Of a DNA stretch of 64,000 bases, positions 43,401-58,769 are shown one piece after another. Where the stretch lies: contig OZ038399.1 of assembly GCA_964036045.1 (NCBI GenBank), positions 19,303,670 to 19,367,669 on the forward strand. The letters are read 5' to 3'. Within the stretch, counting starts at the first letter, position 1. Every line of letters begins with the position of its first letter. A program made the position numbers and the translations under genes. The notes under the pieces are model-generated. The model was given only the letters and a program-made list of their open reading frames with translations. It searched no databases and was not told the DNA's origin. The DNA comes from Eutreptiella sp. 'Long Island Sound 2002' (lineage: Eukaryota > Euglenozoa > Euglenophyceae > Eutreptiales > Eutreptiaceae).

Positions 43401-46400
43401 TCTGGCCTGAGGGTTGAGTGGTCGAGATATGGGCAGTACCAATTTGAAATGGGCATTGTGCGGGCACATACTGTTCAGTCCGACCTGAAAATAGCATCCT
43501 TCGCGTGCCGGGGAGCCTAAGCCGCACATTTCCACACACGGGCGAATTGGGACAAATTCTCTGCTACACGTGCGACGTGGTTCGTATGGTACACGAATAG
43601 CATGATGCAGCTTGTTGTGGCCAGAGGGTTGAGTGGTTGAGATATGGGCAATACCAAATTGAAACGGCCATTGTGCGGGCACGTACTGTTCAGTTCAACC
43701 TGAAAATAGCGTCATTCGCGTGCAAGGGAGCCTGAACCTCACATTTGCACACACGGGCAAATTCGGGCAAATTCTCTGCTACATGTGCGACGTGGTTCGT
43801 ATGGTACACGAACATCATGATGCACCTTGTTTTGACCAGGGGGTTGAGTGGTCGAGATATGGGCAATACCAATTTGGAATGGTCATTGTGCGGGCACGCA
43901 CTGTTCAGTTCGACCTGAAAATAGCGTACTTCGCGTGCCGGGGAGCCTAAGCCGCACATTTCCACACACGGGCGAATTGGGACAAATTCTCTGCTACACG
44001 TGCGACGTGGTCCGTATGGTACACGAATAGCATGATGCAGCTTGTTGTGGCCAGAGGGTTGAGTGGTTGTGATATGGGCAATACTAATTTGAAATCGGCA
44101 TTGTGCGGGCACGCACTGTTCAGTTCAACCTGAAAATAGCGTCACTCGTGTGCAAGGGAGCCTGAACCTCACATTTGCACACACGGGCAAATTCGGGCAA
44201 ATTCTCTGCTACATGTGCGAGGTGGTCCGTATGGTACACGAACAGCATGATGCAGCTTGTTCTGGCCGGAGGGTTGAGTGGTTGTGATATGGCCAATACA
44301 AATTTGAAATGGGCATTGTGCGGGCACGTACTGTGAAGTTCAACCTGAAAATAGCGTCATTCGCATGCAAGGGAGCCTAAGCCGCACATTTCCACACACG
44401 GGCGAATCGGGACAAATTCTCTGCTACACGTGCGACGTGGTTCGTATGGTACACGAACGGCATAATGCAGCTTGTTCTGGCCGGAGGGTTGAGTGGTTGA
44501 AACATGGGCAATACCAATTTGAAATGGTCATTGTGTGGGCACGCACTGTTCAGTTCAACCTGAAAATAGCGTCCTTGACGTGCAAGGGAGCCTAAACCTC
44601 ACATTTGCACACACGGGCAAATTCGGGCAAATTCTCTGCTACACGTGCGACGTGGTTCGTATGGTACGCGAACAGCATGATGCACCTTGTTCTGGCCGGA
44701 GGGTTGAGTGGTTGTGATATGGGCAATACCAATTTGAAATGGGCATTGTGCGGGCACGTACTGTGGAGTTCAACCTGAACGTAGCGTCGTTCACCTGCAA
44801 GGGAGCCTAAACCTCACATTTGCACACACGGGCAAATTCGGGCAAATTCTCTGCTACACGTGCGACGTGGTTCCTATGGTACACGAACATCATGATGCAG
44901 CTTTGTCTGGCCTGAGGGTTGAGTGGTCAAGATATGGGCATTACCAATTTGAAATGGGCATTGTGCGGGCGCATACTGTTCAGTTCGACCTGAAAATAGC
45001 GTCCTTCACGTGCAAGGGAGCCTAAACCTCACATTTGCACACACGGGCAATATCGGGCAAATTCTCTGCTACATGTGCGAGGTGGTTCGTATGGTACACG
45101 AACATCATGATGCACCGTGTTTTGACCAGGGGGTTGAGTGGTCGAGATATGGGCAATACCAATTTGAAATGGTCATTGTGCGGGCACGCACTGTTCAGTT
45201 CAACCTGAAAATAGTGTCCTTCACGTGCAAGGGAGCCTAAACCTCACATTTGCGCACACGGGCAAATTCAGGCAAATTCTCTGCTACACGTGCGAGGTGG
45301 TCCATATGGTACACGTACATCATGATGCACCTTGTTTTGACCAGAGGGTTGAGCGGTCGAGATATGGGCAATACCAATTTGGAATGGGCATTGTGCGGGC
45401 ACGCACTGTTCAGTTCAACCTGAAAATAGCGTCCTTCACGTGCAAGGGAGCCTAAACCTCACATTTGCACACACGGACAAATTCGGGCAAATTCTCTGCT
45501 ACACGTGCGACGTGGTTCGTATGGTACACGAACAGCATGATGCAGCTTGTTCTGGCCGGAGGGTTGAGTGGTTGTGATATGGGCAATACCAATTTGAAAT
45601 GGGCATTGTGCGGGCACGTACTGTGAAGTTCAACCTGAAAACAGCGTCCTTCACGTGCAAGGGAGCCTAAACCTCACATTTGCACACACGGGCAATATCG
45701 GCCAAATTCTCTGCTACATGTGCGAGGTGGTTCGTATGGTACACGAACATCATGATGCACCTTGTTTTGACCAGGGGGTTGAGTGGTCGAGATATGGGCA
45801 ATACCAATTTGAAATCGGCATTGTGCGGGCACGTACTGTTCGGTTCAACCTGGAAATAAGGTTATTCGCGTGCAAGGGAGCCTTAACCTCACATTTGCGC
45901 ACACGGGCAAATTCGGGCAAATTCTCTGCTACATGTGCGAGGTGGTTCGTATGGTACACGAACATCATGATGCACCTTGTTTTGGCCAGAGGGTTGAGTG
46001 GTCGAGATATGGGCAATACCAATTTGAAATGGTCATTGTGCGGGCACGCACTGTTCAGTTCAAGCTGAAAATAGCGTCCTTCACGTGCAAGGCAGCCTAA
46101 ACCTCACATTTGCACACACGGCCAAATTCGGGCAAATTCTCTGCTACACGTGCGACGTGGTTCGTATGGTACACGAACAACATGCTGCAGCTTGTTCTGG
46201 CCAGAGGGTTAAGTGGTCGAGATATGGGCAATACCAATTTGAAATCAGCATTGTGCGGGCACGTACTGTTCGGTTCAACCTGAAAATAGCGTCACTCGTG
46301 TGCAAGGGAGCCTAAACCTCACATTTGCACACACGGGCAAATTCGGGCAAATTCTCTGCTACACGTGCGACGTGGTTCGTATGGTACACGAACAGCATGA

Positions 46401-49400
46401 TGCAGCTTGTTCTGGCCGGAGGGTTGAGTGGTCGCGATATGGGCAATACCAATTTGAAATCGGCATTGTGCGGGCACGTACTGTTCGGTTCAACCTGGAA
46501 ATAAGGTTATTCGCGTGCAAGGGAGCCTGAACCTCACGTTTGCGCACACGGGCAAATTCGGGCAAATTCTCTGCTACACGTGCGAGGTGGTTCGTATGGT
46601 ACACGAACATCATGATGCACCTTGTTTTGGCCAGAGGGTTGAGTGGTCGAGATATGGGCAATACCAATTTGAAATGGTCATTGTGCGGGCACGCACTGTT
46701 CAGTTCAACCTGAAAATAGCGTCCTTCGCGTGCAAGGGAGCTTAAACCTCACATTTGCACACACGGGCAAATTCGGGCAAATTCTCTGCTACACGTGCGA
46801 CGTGGTTCGTATGGTACACGAACAACATGATGCACCTTGTTGTGGCCGGAGGGTTGAGTGGTTGTGATATGGGCAATACCAATTTGAAATGGGCATTGTG
46901 CTGGCACGTACTGTGAAGTTCAACCTGAACATAGCGTCATTCGCGTGCAAGGGAGCCTAGAGCCCAGATTTGCGAACACGGGCAAATTCGGGCAAATTCT
47001 CTGCTACACGTGCGATGTGGTTCGTATGGTACACGAACAGCATGATGCAGCTTGTTTTGGCCAGAGGGTTAAGTGGTCGAGATATGCGCAATACCAATTT
47101 GAAATCGGCATTGTGCGGGCACGCACTGTTCGGTTCAACCTGGAAATAGCGTCACTCGTGTGCAAGGGAGCCTAAACCTCACATTTGCACACACGGGCAA
47201 ATTCGGGCAAATTCTCTGCTACATGTGCGACGTGGTTCGTATGGTACACGAACAGCATGATGCAGCTTGTTCTGGCCGGAGGGTTGGGTGGTCGCGATAT
47301 GGGCAACACCAAATTGAAATGGGCATTGTGCGGGCACGTACTGTTCAGTTCAACCTGAAAATAGCGTCACTCGTGTGCAAGGGAGCCTGAACCTCACATT
47401 TGCACACACGGGCAAATTCGGGCAAATTCTCTGCTACACGTGCGACGTGGTTCGTATGGTACACGAACAGCATGATGCAGCTTGTTCTGGCCGGAGGGTT
47501 GAGTGGTTGTGATATGGGCAATACCAATTTGAAATGGGCATTGTGCTGGCACGTACTGTGAAGTTCAACCTGAAAATAGCGTCATTCGCGTGCAAGGGAG
47601 CCTAGAGCCCAGATTTGCGAACACGGGCAAATTCGGGCAAATTCTCTGCTACACGTGCGATGTGGTTCGTATGGTACACGAACAACATGCTGCAGCTTGT
47701 TCTGGCCAGAGGGTTAAGTGGTCGAGATATGGGCAATACCAATTTGAAATCGGCATTGTGCGGGCACGTACTGTTCAGTTCAACCTGAAAATAGCGTCCT
47801 TCACGTGCAAGGGAGCCTGAACCTCACATTTGCACACACGGGCAAATTCGGGCAAATTCTCTGCTACACGTGCGACGTGGTTCGTAAGGTACACGAACAG
47901 CATGATGCACCTTGTTTTGGCCAGAGGGTTGAGTGGTCGAGATATGGGCAATACCAATTTGAAATGGTCATTGTGCGGGCACGCACTGTTCGGTTCAACC
48001 TGGAAATAGCGTCACTCGTGTGCAAGGGAGCCTAAACCTCACATTTGCACACACGGGCAAATTCGGGCAAATTCTCTGCTACACGTGCGACGTGGTTCGT
48101 AAGGTACACGAACAGCATGATGCAGCTTGTTCTGGCCAGAGGGTTGAGTGGTCGCGATATGGGCAATACCAATTTGAAATCGGCATTGTGCGGGCACGTA
48201 CTGTTCGGTTCAACCTGGAAATAAGGTTATTCGCGTGCAAGGGAGCTTAAACCTCACATTTGCACACACGGGCAAATTCGGGCAAATTCTCTGCTACACG
48301 TGCGACGTGGTTCGTATGGTACACGAACAGCATGATGCAGCTTGTTTTGGCCGGAGGGTTGAGTGGTCGCGATATGGGCAATACCAATTTGAAATCGGCA
48401 ATATGCGGGCACGTACTGTTCGGTTCAACCTGGAAATAGCGTCACTCGTGTGCAAGGGAGCCCAAACCTCACATTTGCACACACGGGCAAATTCGGGCAA
48501 GTTCTCTGCTACACGTGCGAGGTGGTTCGTATGGTACACGAACATCATGATGCACCTTGTTTTGGCCAGAGGGTTGAGTGGTCGAGATATGGGCAATACC
48601 AATTTGAAATGGTCATTGTGCGGGCACGCACTGTTCAGTTCAACCTGAAAATAGCGTCCTTCACGTGCAAGGGAGCCTAAACCTCACATTTGCACACACG
48701 GGCAAATTCGGGCAAATTCTCTGCTACACGTGCGACGTGGTTCGTAAGGTACACGAACAACATGCTGCAGCTTGTTCTGGCCAGAGGGTTAAGTGGTCGA
48801 GATATGGGCAATACCAATTTGAAATCGGCAATATGCGGGCACGTACTATTCGGTTCAACCTGGAAATAGCGTCACTCGTGTGCAAGGGAGCCCAAACCTC
48901 ACATTTGCACACACGGGCAAATTCGGGCAAATTCTCTGCTACACGTGCGACGTGGTTCGTATGGTACACGAACAGCATGATGCAGCTTGTTCTGGCCGGA
49001 GGGTTGAGTGGTCGCGATATGGGCAATACCAATTTGAAATCGGCATTGTGCGGGCACGTACTGTTCGGTTCAACCTGGAAATAAGGTTATTCGCGTGCAA
49101 GGGAGCCTGAACCTCACATTTGCGCACACGGGCAAATTCGGGCAAATTCTCTGCTACACGTGCGAGGTGGTTCGTATGGTACACGAACATCATGCTGCAG
49201 CTTGTTCTGGCCAGAGGGTTAAGTGGACGAGATATGGGCAATACCAATTTAAAATCGGCATTGTGCGGGCACGTACTGTGAAGTTCAACCTGGAAATAGC
49301 GTCCTTCGCGTGCAAGGAAGCCTAAACCTCACATTTGCACACACGGGCAAATTCGGGCAAATTCTCTGCTACATGTGCGACGTGGTTCGTATGGTACACG

Positions 49401-52400
49401 AACAGCATGATGCAGCTTGTTCTGGCCGGAGGGTTGAGTGGTCGCGATATGGGCAACACCAATTTGAAATGGGCATTGTGCGGGCACGCACTGTTCAGTT
49501 CAACCTGAAAATAGCGTCACTCGTGTGCAAGGGAGCCTGAACCTCACATTTGCACACACGGGCAAATTCGGGCAAATTCTCTGCTACACGTGCGACGTGG
49601 TTCGTATGGTACACGAACAGCATGATGCAGCTTGTTCTGGCCAGAGGGTTGAGTGGTCGCGATATGGGCAAAACCAATTTGGAATGGGCATTGTGCGGGC
49701 ACGTACTGTTCAGTTCAACCTGAAGATAGCGTCACTCGTGTGCAAGGGAGCCTGAACCTCACATTTGCACACACGGACAAATTCGGGCAAATTCTCTGCT
49801 ACATGTGCGAGGTGGTTCGTATGGTACACGAACATCATGATGCACCTTGTTTTGGCCAGAGGGTTAAGTGGTCGAGATATGGGCAATACCAATTTGGAAT
49901 GGTCATTGTGCGGGCACGTACTGTTCAGTTCAACCTGAAAATAGCGTCCTTCACGTGCAAGGGAGCCTAAACCTCACATTTGCACACACGGGCAAATTCG
50001 GGCAAATTCTCTGCTACACGTGCGACGTGGTTCATATGGTACACAAATAGCATGATGCAGCTTGTTCTGGCCAGAGGGTCGAGTGGTTGAGATATGGGCA
50101 ATACCGAATTGAAACGGGTATTGTGCGGGCACGCACTGTTCAGTTCAACCTGAAAATAGCGTCCTTCACGTGCAAGGGAGCCTAAACCTCACATTTGCAC
50201 ACACGGGCAAATTCGGGCAAATTCTCTGCTACACGTGCGACGTGGTTGGTATGGTCCACGAAAAGCATGATGCAGCTTGTTCTGGCCAGAGGGTTGAGTG
50301 GTTGAGATATGGGCAATACCAATTTGAAATCGGCATTGTGCGGGCACGTACTGTTCGGTTCAACCTGGAAATAAGGTTATTCGCGTGCAAGGGAGCCTGA
50401 ACCTCACATTTGCGCACACGGGCCAATTCGGGCAAATTCTCTGCTACACGTGCGGGGTGGTTCGTATGGTACACGAACATCATGATGCACCTTGTTTTGA
50501 GCAGGGGGTTGAGTGGTCGAGATATGGGCAATACCAATTTGGAATGGGCATTGTGCGGGCACGTACTGTTCGGTTCAACCTGGAAATAAGGTTATTCGCG
50601 TGCAAGGGAGCCTGAACCTCACATTTGCGCACACGGGCAAATTTGGGCAAATTCTCTGCTACACGTGCGGGGTGGTTCGTATGGTACACGAACATCATGA
50701 TGCACCTTGTTCTGGCCAGAGGGTTGAGTGGTCGAGATATGGGCAATACCAATTTGAAATGGTCATTGTGCGGGCACGCACTGTTCAGTTCAACCTGAAA
50801 ATAGCGTCCTTCGCGTGCAAGAGAGCCTAAACCTCACATTTGCACACACGGGCAAATTCGGGCAAATTCTCTGCTACACGTGCGACGTGGTTCATATGGT
50901 ACACGAACAGCATGATGCAGCTTGTTGTGGCCAGAGGGTTGAGTGGTCCAGGTATGGGCAATACCAAATTGAAACGGGTATTGTGCGGGCACGTACTATT
51001 CAGTTCAACCTGAAAATAGCGTCCTTCACGTGCAAGGGAGCCTAAACCTCACATTTGCACACACGGGAAAATTCGGGCAAATTCTCTGCTACACGTGCGA
51101 TGTGGTTCGTATGGTACGCGAACAGCATGATGCACCTTGTTCTGGCCAGAGGGTTGAGTGGTTGTGATATGGGCAATACCAATTTGAAATGGGCATTGTG
51201 CGGGCACGTACTGTGAAGTTCAACCTGAACGTAGCGTCCTTCGCGTGCAAGGGAGCCTAAACCTCACATTTGCACACACGCGCAAATTCGGGCAAATTCT
51301 CTGCTACACGTGCGATGTGGTTCGTATGGTACACGAACATCATGATGCACCTTGTTTTGGCCAGGGGGTTGAGTGGTCGAGATATGGGCAATACCAATCT
51401 GGAATGGTCATTGTGCGGGCACGTACTGTGAAGTTCAACCTGAAAATAGCGTCATTCGCGTGCAAGGGAGCCTGAACCTCACATTTGCACACACGTGCAA
51501 ATTCGGGCAAATTCTCTGCTACACGTGCGACGTGGTTCGTATGGTACGCGAACAGCATGATGCACCTTGTTCTGGCCGGAGGGTTGAGTGGTTGTGATAT
51601 GGGCAATACCAATTTGAAATGGGCATTGTGCGGGCACGTACTGTGAAGTTCAACCTGAAAATAGCGTCACTCGTGTGCAAGGGAGCCTGAACCTCACATT
51701 TGCACACACGGGCAAATTCGGGCAAATTCTCTGCTACACGTGCGATGTGGTTCGTATGGTACACGAACATCATGATGCACCTTGTTTTGACCAGGGGGTT
51801 GAGTGGTCGAGATATGGGCAATACCAATTTGAAATGGTCATTGTGCGGGCACGCACTGTTCCGTTCAACCTGAAAATAGTGTCACTCGTGTGCAAGGGAG
51901 CCTGAACCTCACATTTGCACACACGGGCAAATTCGGGCAAATTCTCTGCTACACGTGCGATGTGGTTCGTATGGTACACGAACAACATGTTGCAGCTTGT
52001 TCTGGCCAGAGGGTTAAGTGGTCGAGATATGGGCAATACCAATTTGAAATGGGTATTGTGCGGGCACGTGCTGTGAAGTTCAACCTGAACGTAGCGTCGT
52101 TCACCTGCAAGGGAGCCTAAACCTCACATTTGCACACACGGGCAAATTCGGGCAAATTCTCTGCTACATGTGCGAGGTGGTTCGTATGGTACACGAACAT
52201 CATGATGCACCTTGTTTTGACCAGGGGGTTGAGTGGTGGAGATATGGGCAATACCAATTTGGAATGGTCATTGTGCGGGCACGCACTCTTCAGTTCAACC
52301 TGAAAATAGCGTCCTTCACGTGCAAGGGAGCCTAAACCTCACATTTGCACACACGGGCAAATTCGGGCAAATTCTCTGCTACATGTGCGAGGTGGTTCGT

Positions 52401-55400
52401 ATGGTACACGAACATCATGATGCACCTTGTTTTGGCCACAGGGTTGAGTGGTCGAGATATGGGCAATACCAATTTGGAATGGTCATTGTGCGGGCACGCA
52501 CTGTTCAGTTCAACCTGAAAATAGCGTCCTTCGCGTGCAAGGGAGCCTAAACCTCACGTTTGCACACACGGGCAAACTCGGGCAAATTCTCTGCTACATC
52601 TGCGAGGTGGTTCGTATGGTACACGAACAACATGCTGCAGCTTGTTCTGGCCAGAGGGTTAAGTGGTTGAGATATGGGCAATACCAATTTGAAATGGGCA
52701 TTGTGCGGGCACGTACTGTGAAGTTCAACCTGAACGTAGCGTCGTTCACCTGCAAGGCAGCCTAAACCTCACATTTGCACACACGGGCAAATTCGGGCAA
52801 ATTCTCTGCTACATGTGCGAGGTGGTTCGTATGGTACACGAACATCATGATGCACCTTGTTTTGGCCAGAGGGTTAAGTGGTCGAGATATGGGCAATACC
52901 AATTTGAAATGGGCATTGTGCGGGCACGCACTGTTCAGTTCAACCTGAAAATAGCGTCACTCGTGTGCAAGGGAGCCTGAACCTCACATTTGCACACACG
53001 GGCAAATTTGGGCAAATTCTCTGCTACACGTGCGATGTGGTTTGTATGGTACACGAACAACATGCTGCAGCTTGTTCTGGCCAGAGGGTTAAGTGGTCCA
53101 GATATGGGCAATACCAATTTGAAATGGGCATTGTGCGGGCACGTACTGTGAAGTTCGACCTGAACGTAGCGTCGTTCACCTGCAAGGGAGCCTAAACCTC
53201 ACATTTGCACACACGGGCAAATTCGGGCAAATTCTCTGCTCCATGTGCGAGGTGGTTCGTATGGTACACGAACATCATGATGCACCTTGTTTTGGCCAGA
53301 GGGTTGAGTGGTCGAGATATGGGCAATACCAATTTGGAATGGTCATTGTGCAGGCATGCACTGTTCAGTTCAACCTGAAAATAGTGTCCTTCGCGTGCAA
53401 GGGAGCCTAAACCTCACATTTGCACACACAGGCAACTTCGGGCAAATTCTCTGCTACATGTGCGAGGTGGTTCGTATGGTACACGAACATCATGATGCTC
53501 CTTGTTTTGACCAGGGGGTTGAGTGGTCGAGATATGGGCAACACCAATTTGAAATGGTCATTGTGCGGGCACGCACTGTTCAGTTCGACCTGAAAATAGC
53601 GTCGTTCGCGTGCAAGGGAGCCTAAACCTCACATTTGCACACACGGGCAAATTCGGGCAAATTCTCTGCTACATGTGCGAGGTGGTTCGTATGGTACACG
53701 AACATCATGATGCACCTTGTTTTGACCAGGGGGTTGAGTGGTCGAGATATGGGCAATACCAATTTGGAATGGGCATTGTGCGGGCACGTACTGTTCAGTT
53801 CACTCTGAAAATAGCGTCACTCGTGTGCAAGGGGGCCTGAACCTCACATTTGCACACACGGGCAAATTCGGGCAAATTCTCTGCTACACGTGCGACGTGG
53901 TTCGTATGGTACACGAACAGCATGATGCAGCTTGTTCTGGCCGGAGGGTTGTGTGGTTGTTATATGGGCAATACCAATTTGAAATGGGCATTGTGCGGGC
54001 ACGTACTGTTCAGTTCAACCTGAAAATAGCGTCATTCGCGTGCAACGGAGCCTGAACCTCACATTTGCAGACACATGCAAATTCGGTCAAATTCTCTGCT
54101 ACACGTGCGACGTGGTTCGTATGGTATGCGAACAGCATGATGCACCTTGTTTTGACCAGGGGGTTGAGTGGTCGAGATATGGGCAATACCAATTTGAAAT
54201 GGTCATTGTGCGGGCGCATACTGTTCAGTTCGACCTGAAAATAGCGTCCTTCACCTGCAAGGGAGCCTAAACCTCACATTTGCACACACGGGCGAATTGG
54301 GACAAATTCTCTGCTACACGTGCGAGGTGGTTCGTATGGTACACGAACAGCATGATGCAGCTTGTTCTGGCCGGAGGGTTGAGTGGTCGAGATATGGGCA
54401 ATACCAATTTGGAATGGTCATTGTGCGGGCACGCACTGTTCAGTTCAACCTGAAAATAGCGTCCTTCACGTGCAAGGGAGCCTAAACCTCACATTTGCAC
54501 ACACGGGCAAATTCGGGCAAATTCTCTGCTACATGTGCGAGGTGGTTCGTATGGTACACGAACATCATGACGCACCTTGTTTTGACCCGGGGGTTGAGTG
54601 GTCGAGATATGGGCAATACCAATTTGGAATGGTCATTGTGCGGGCACGCACTGTTCAGTTCAACCTGAAAATAGCGTCACTCGTGCGCAAGGGAGCCTGA
54701 ACCTCACATTTGCACACACGGGCAAACTCGGGCAAATTCTCTGCTACACGTGCGACGTGGTTCGTATGGTACACGAACAACATGCTGCAGCTTGTTCTGG
54801 CCAGAGGGTTAAGTGGTCGAGATATGGGCAATACCAATTTGGATTTGTCATTGTGCGGGCACGCACTGTTCAGTTCAACCTGAAAATAGCGTCCTTCACG
54901 TGCAAGGCAGCCTAAACCTCACATTTGCACACACGGGCAAATTCGGGCAAATTCTCTGCTACATGTGCGAGGTGGTTCGTATGGTACACGAACATCATGA
55001 TGCACCTTGTTTTGACCAGGGGGTTGAGTGGTCGAGATATGGGCAATACCAATTTGGAATGGTCATTGTGCGGGCACGCACTGTTCAGTTCAACCTGAAA
55101 ATAGCGTCCTTCACGTGCAAGGGAGCCTAAACCTCACATTTGCACACACGGGCAAATTCGGGCAAATTCTCTGCTACATGTGCGAGGTGGTTCGTATGGT
55201 ACACGAACATCATGATGCACCTTGTTTTGGCCAGAGGGTTGAGTGGTCGAGATATGGGCAACACCAATTTGGAATGGTCATTGTGCGGGCACGCACTGTT
55301 CAGTTCAACCTGAAAATAGCGTCCTTCACGTGCAAGGGAGCCTAAACCTCACATTTGCACACACGGGCAAATTCGGGCAAATTCTCTGCTACACGTGCGA

Positions 55401-58400
55401 CGTGGTTCGTATGGTACACGAACATCATGATGCACCTTGTTTTGACCAGGGGGTTGAGTGGTCGAGATATGGGCAATACCAATTTGGAATGGTCATTGTG
55501 CGGGCACGCACTGTTCAGTTCAACCTGAAAATAGCGTCCTTCACGTGCAACAGAGCCTAAACCTCACATTTGCACACACGGGCAAATTCGGGCAAATTCT
55601 CTGCTACATGTGCGAGGTGGTTCGTATGGTACACGAACATCATGATGCAGCTTGTTCTGGCCAGAGGGTTGAGTGGTCGCGATATGGGCAATACCAATTT
55701 GAAATGGGCATTGTGCGGGCACGTACTGTTCAGTTCAACCTGAAAATAGCGTCCTTCACGTGCAAGGGAGCCTGAACCTCACATTTGCACACACGGGCAA
55801 ATTCGGGCAAATTCTCTGCTACATGTGCGACGTGGTTCGTATGGTACACGAACATCATGATGCACCTTGTTTTGGCCAGAGGGTTGAGTGGTCGAGATAT
55901 GGGCAATACCAATTTGAAATGGTCATTGTGCGGGCACGCACTGTTCAGTTCAACCTGAAAAAAGCGTCCTTCGCGTGCAAGCGAGCCTAAACCTCACATT
56001 TGCACACACGGGCAACTTCGGGCAAATTCTCTGCTACATTTGCGAGGTGGTTCGTATGGTACACGAACATCATGATGCACCTTGTTTTGACCAGCTGGTT
56101 GAGTGGTCGAGATATGGGCAATACCAATTTGAAATGGGCATTGTGCGGGCACGTACTGTGAAGTTCAACCTGAAAATAGCGTCATTCGCGTGCAAGGGAG
56201 CCTAAAGCCCAGATTTGCGCACACGGGCAAATTCGGGCAAATTCTCTGCTACACGTGCGATGTGGTTCGTATCGTACACGAACAACATGCTGCAGCTTGT
56301 TCTGGCCAGAGGGTTAAGTGGTCGAGATATGGGCAATACCAATTTGAAATCGGCATTGTGCGGGCACGTACTGTTCGGTTCAACCTGGAAATAAGGTTAT
56401 TCGCGTGCAAGGGAGCCTGAACCTCACATTTGCGCACACGGGCAAATTCGGGCAAATTCTCTGCTACACGTGCGGGGTTGTTCGTATGGTACACGAACAT
56501 CATGATGCACCTTGTTTTGGCCAGGGGGTTGAGTGGTCGAGATATGGGCAATACCAATTTGAAATGGTCATTGTGCGGGCACGCACTGTTCAGTTCAACC
56601 TGAAAATAGCGTCCTTCACGTGCAAGGGAGCCTAAACCTCACATTTGCACACACGGGCAAATTCGGGCAAATTCTCTGCTACACGTGCGACGTGGTTCGT
56701 ATGGTACACGAACAGCATGATGCAGCTTGTTCTGGCCGGAGGGTGGAGTGGTTGTGATATGGGCAATACCAATTTGAAATGGGCATTGTGCGGGCACGTA
56801 CTGTGAAGTTCAACCTGAAAATAGGGTCATTCGCGTGCAAGGGAGGCTAAAGCCCAGATTTGCGCACACGGGCAAATTCGGGCAAATTCTCTGCTACACG
56901 TGCGGGGTGGTTCGTATGGTACACGAAGAACATGCTGCAGCTTGTTCTGGCCAGAGGGTTAAGTGGTCGAGATATGGGCAATACCAATTTGAAATCGGCA
57001 TTGTGCGGGCACGTACTGTTCGGTACAACCTGGGAATAAGGTTATTCGCGTGCAAGGAAGCCTGAACCTCACATTTGCGCACACGGGCAAATTCGGGCAA
57101 ATTCTCTGCTACACGTGCGGGGTGGTTTGTATGGTACACGAACATCATGATGCACCTTGTTCTGGCCAGAGGGTTAAGTGGTCGAGATATGGGCAATACC
57201 AATTTGAAATGGGCATTGTGCGGGCACGCACTGTTCAGTTCAACCTGAAAATAGCGTCCTTCACGTGCAAGGGAGCCTAAACCTCACACTTGCACACACG
57301 GGCAAATTCGGGCAAATTCTCTGCTACATGTGCGAGGTGGTTCGTATGGTACACGAACATCATGATGCACCTCGTTTTGACCAGGGGGTTGAGTGGTCGA
57401 GATATGGGCAATACCAATTTGGAATGGTCATTGTGCGGGCACGCACTGTTCAGTTCAACCTGAAAATAGCGTCCTTCACGTGCAAGGGAGCCTAAACCTC
57501 ACATTTGCACACACGGGCAAATTCGGGCAAATTCTCTGCTACATGTGCGAGGTGGTTCGTATGGTACACGAACAACATGCTGCAGCTTGTTCTGGCCAGA
57601 GGGTTAAGTGGTCGAGATATGGGCAATACCAATTTGAAATGGGCATTGTGCGGGCACGTACTGTGAAGTTCAACCTGAAAATAGGGTCATTTGCGTGCAA
57701 GGGAGGCTAAAGCCCAGATTTGCGCACACGGGCAAATTCGGGCAAATTCTCTGCTACACGTGCGATGTGGTTCGTATGGTACACGAAGAACATGCTGCAG
57801 CTTGTTCTGGCCAGAGAGTTAAGTGGTCGAGATATGGGCAATACCAATTTGAAATCGGCATTGTGCGGGCACGTACTGTTCGGTTCAACCTGGGAATAAG
57901 GTTATTCGCGTGCAAGGGAGCCTGAACCTCACATTTGCGCACACGGGCAAATTCGGGCAAATTCTCTGCTACACGTGCGGGGTGGTTTGTATGGTACACG
58001 AACATCATGATGCACCTTGTTTTGGCCAGAGGGTTGAGTGGTCGAGATATGGGCAATACCAATTTGAAATGGTCATTGTGCGGGCACGCACTGTTCAGTT
58101 CAACCTGAAAATAGGGTCCTTCGCGTGCAAGGGAGCCTAAACCTCACATTTGCACACACGGGCAAATTCGGGCAAATTCTCTGCTACACGTGCGACGTGG
58201 TTCGTATGGTACACGAATAGCATGATGCAGCTTGTTGTGGCCAGAGGGTTGAGTGGTTGAGATATGGGCAACACCAATTTGAAATGGTCATTGTGCGGGC
58301 ACGCACTGTTCAGTTCAACCTGAAAATAGCGTCATTCGCGTGCAAGGGAGCCTAAACCTCACATTTGCACACACGGGCAAATTCGGGCAAATTATCTGCT

Positions 58401-58769
58401 ACATGTGCGGGGTGGTTCGTATGGTACACGAACATCATGATGCACCTTGTTTTGGCCAGAGGGTTGAGTGGTCGAGATATGGGCAATACCAATTTGAAAT
58501 GGTCATTGTGCGGGCACGCACTGTTCAGTTCAACCTGAAAATAGCGTCACTCGTGTGCAAGGGAGCCTGAACCTCACATTTGCACACACGGGCAAATTCG
58601 GGCAAATTCTCTGCTACACGTGCGACGTGGTTCGTATGGTACACGAACAGCATGATGCAGCTTGTTCTGGCCAGAGGGTTGAGTGGTCGAGATATGGGCA
58701 ATACCAATTTGAAATGGTCATTGTGCGGGCACGCACTGTTCAGTTCAACCTGAAAATAGCGTCCTTCGC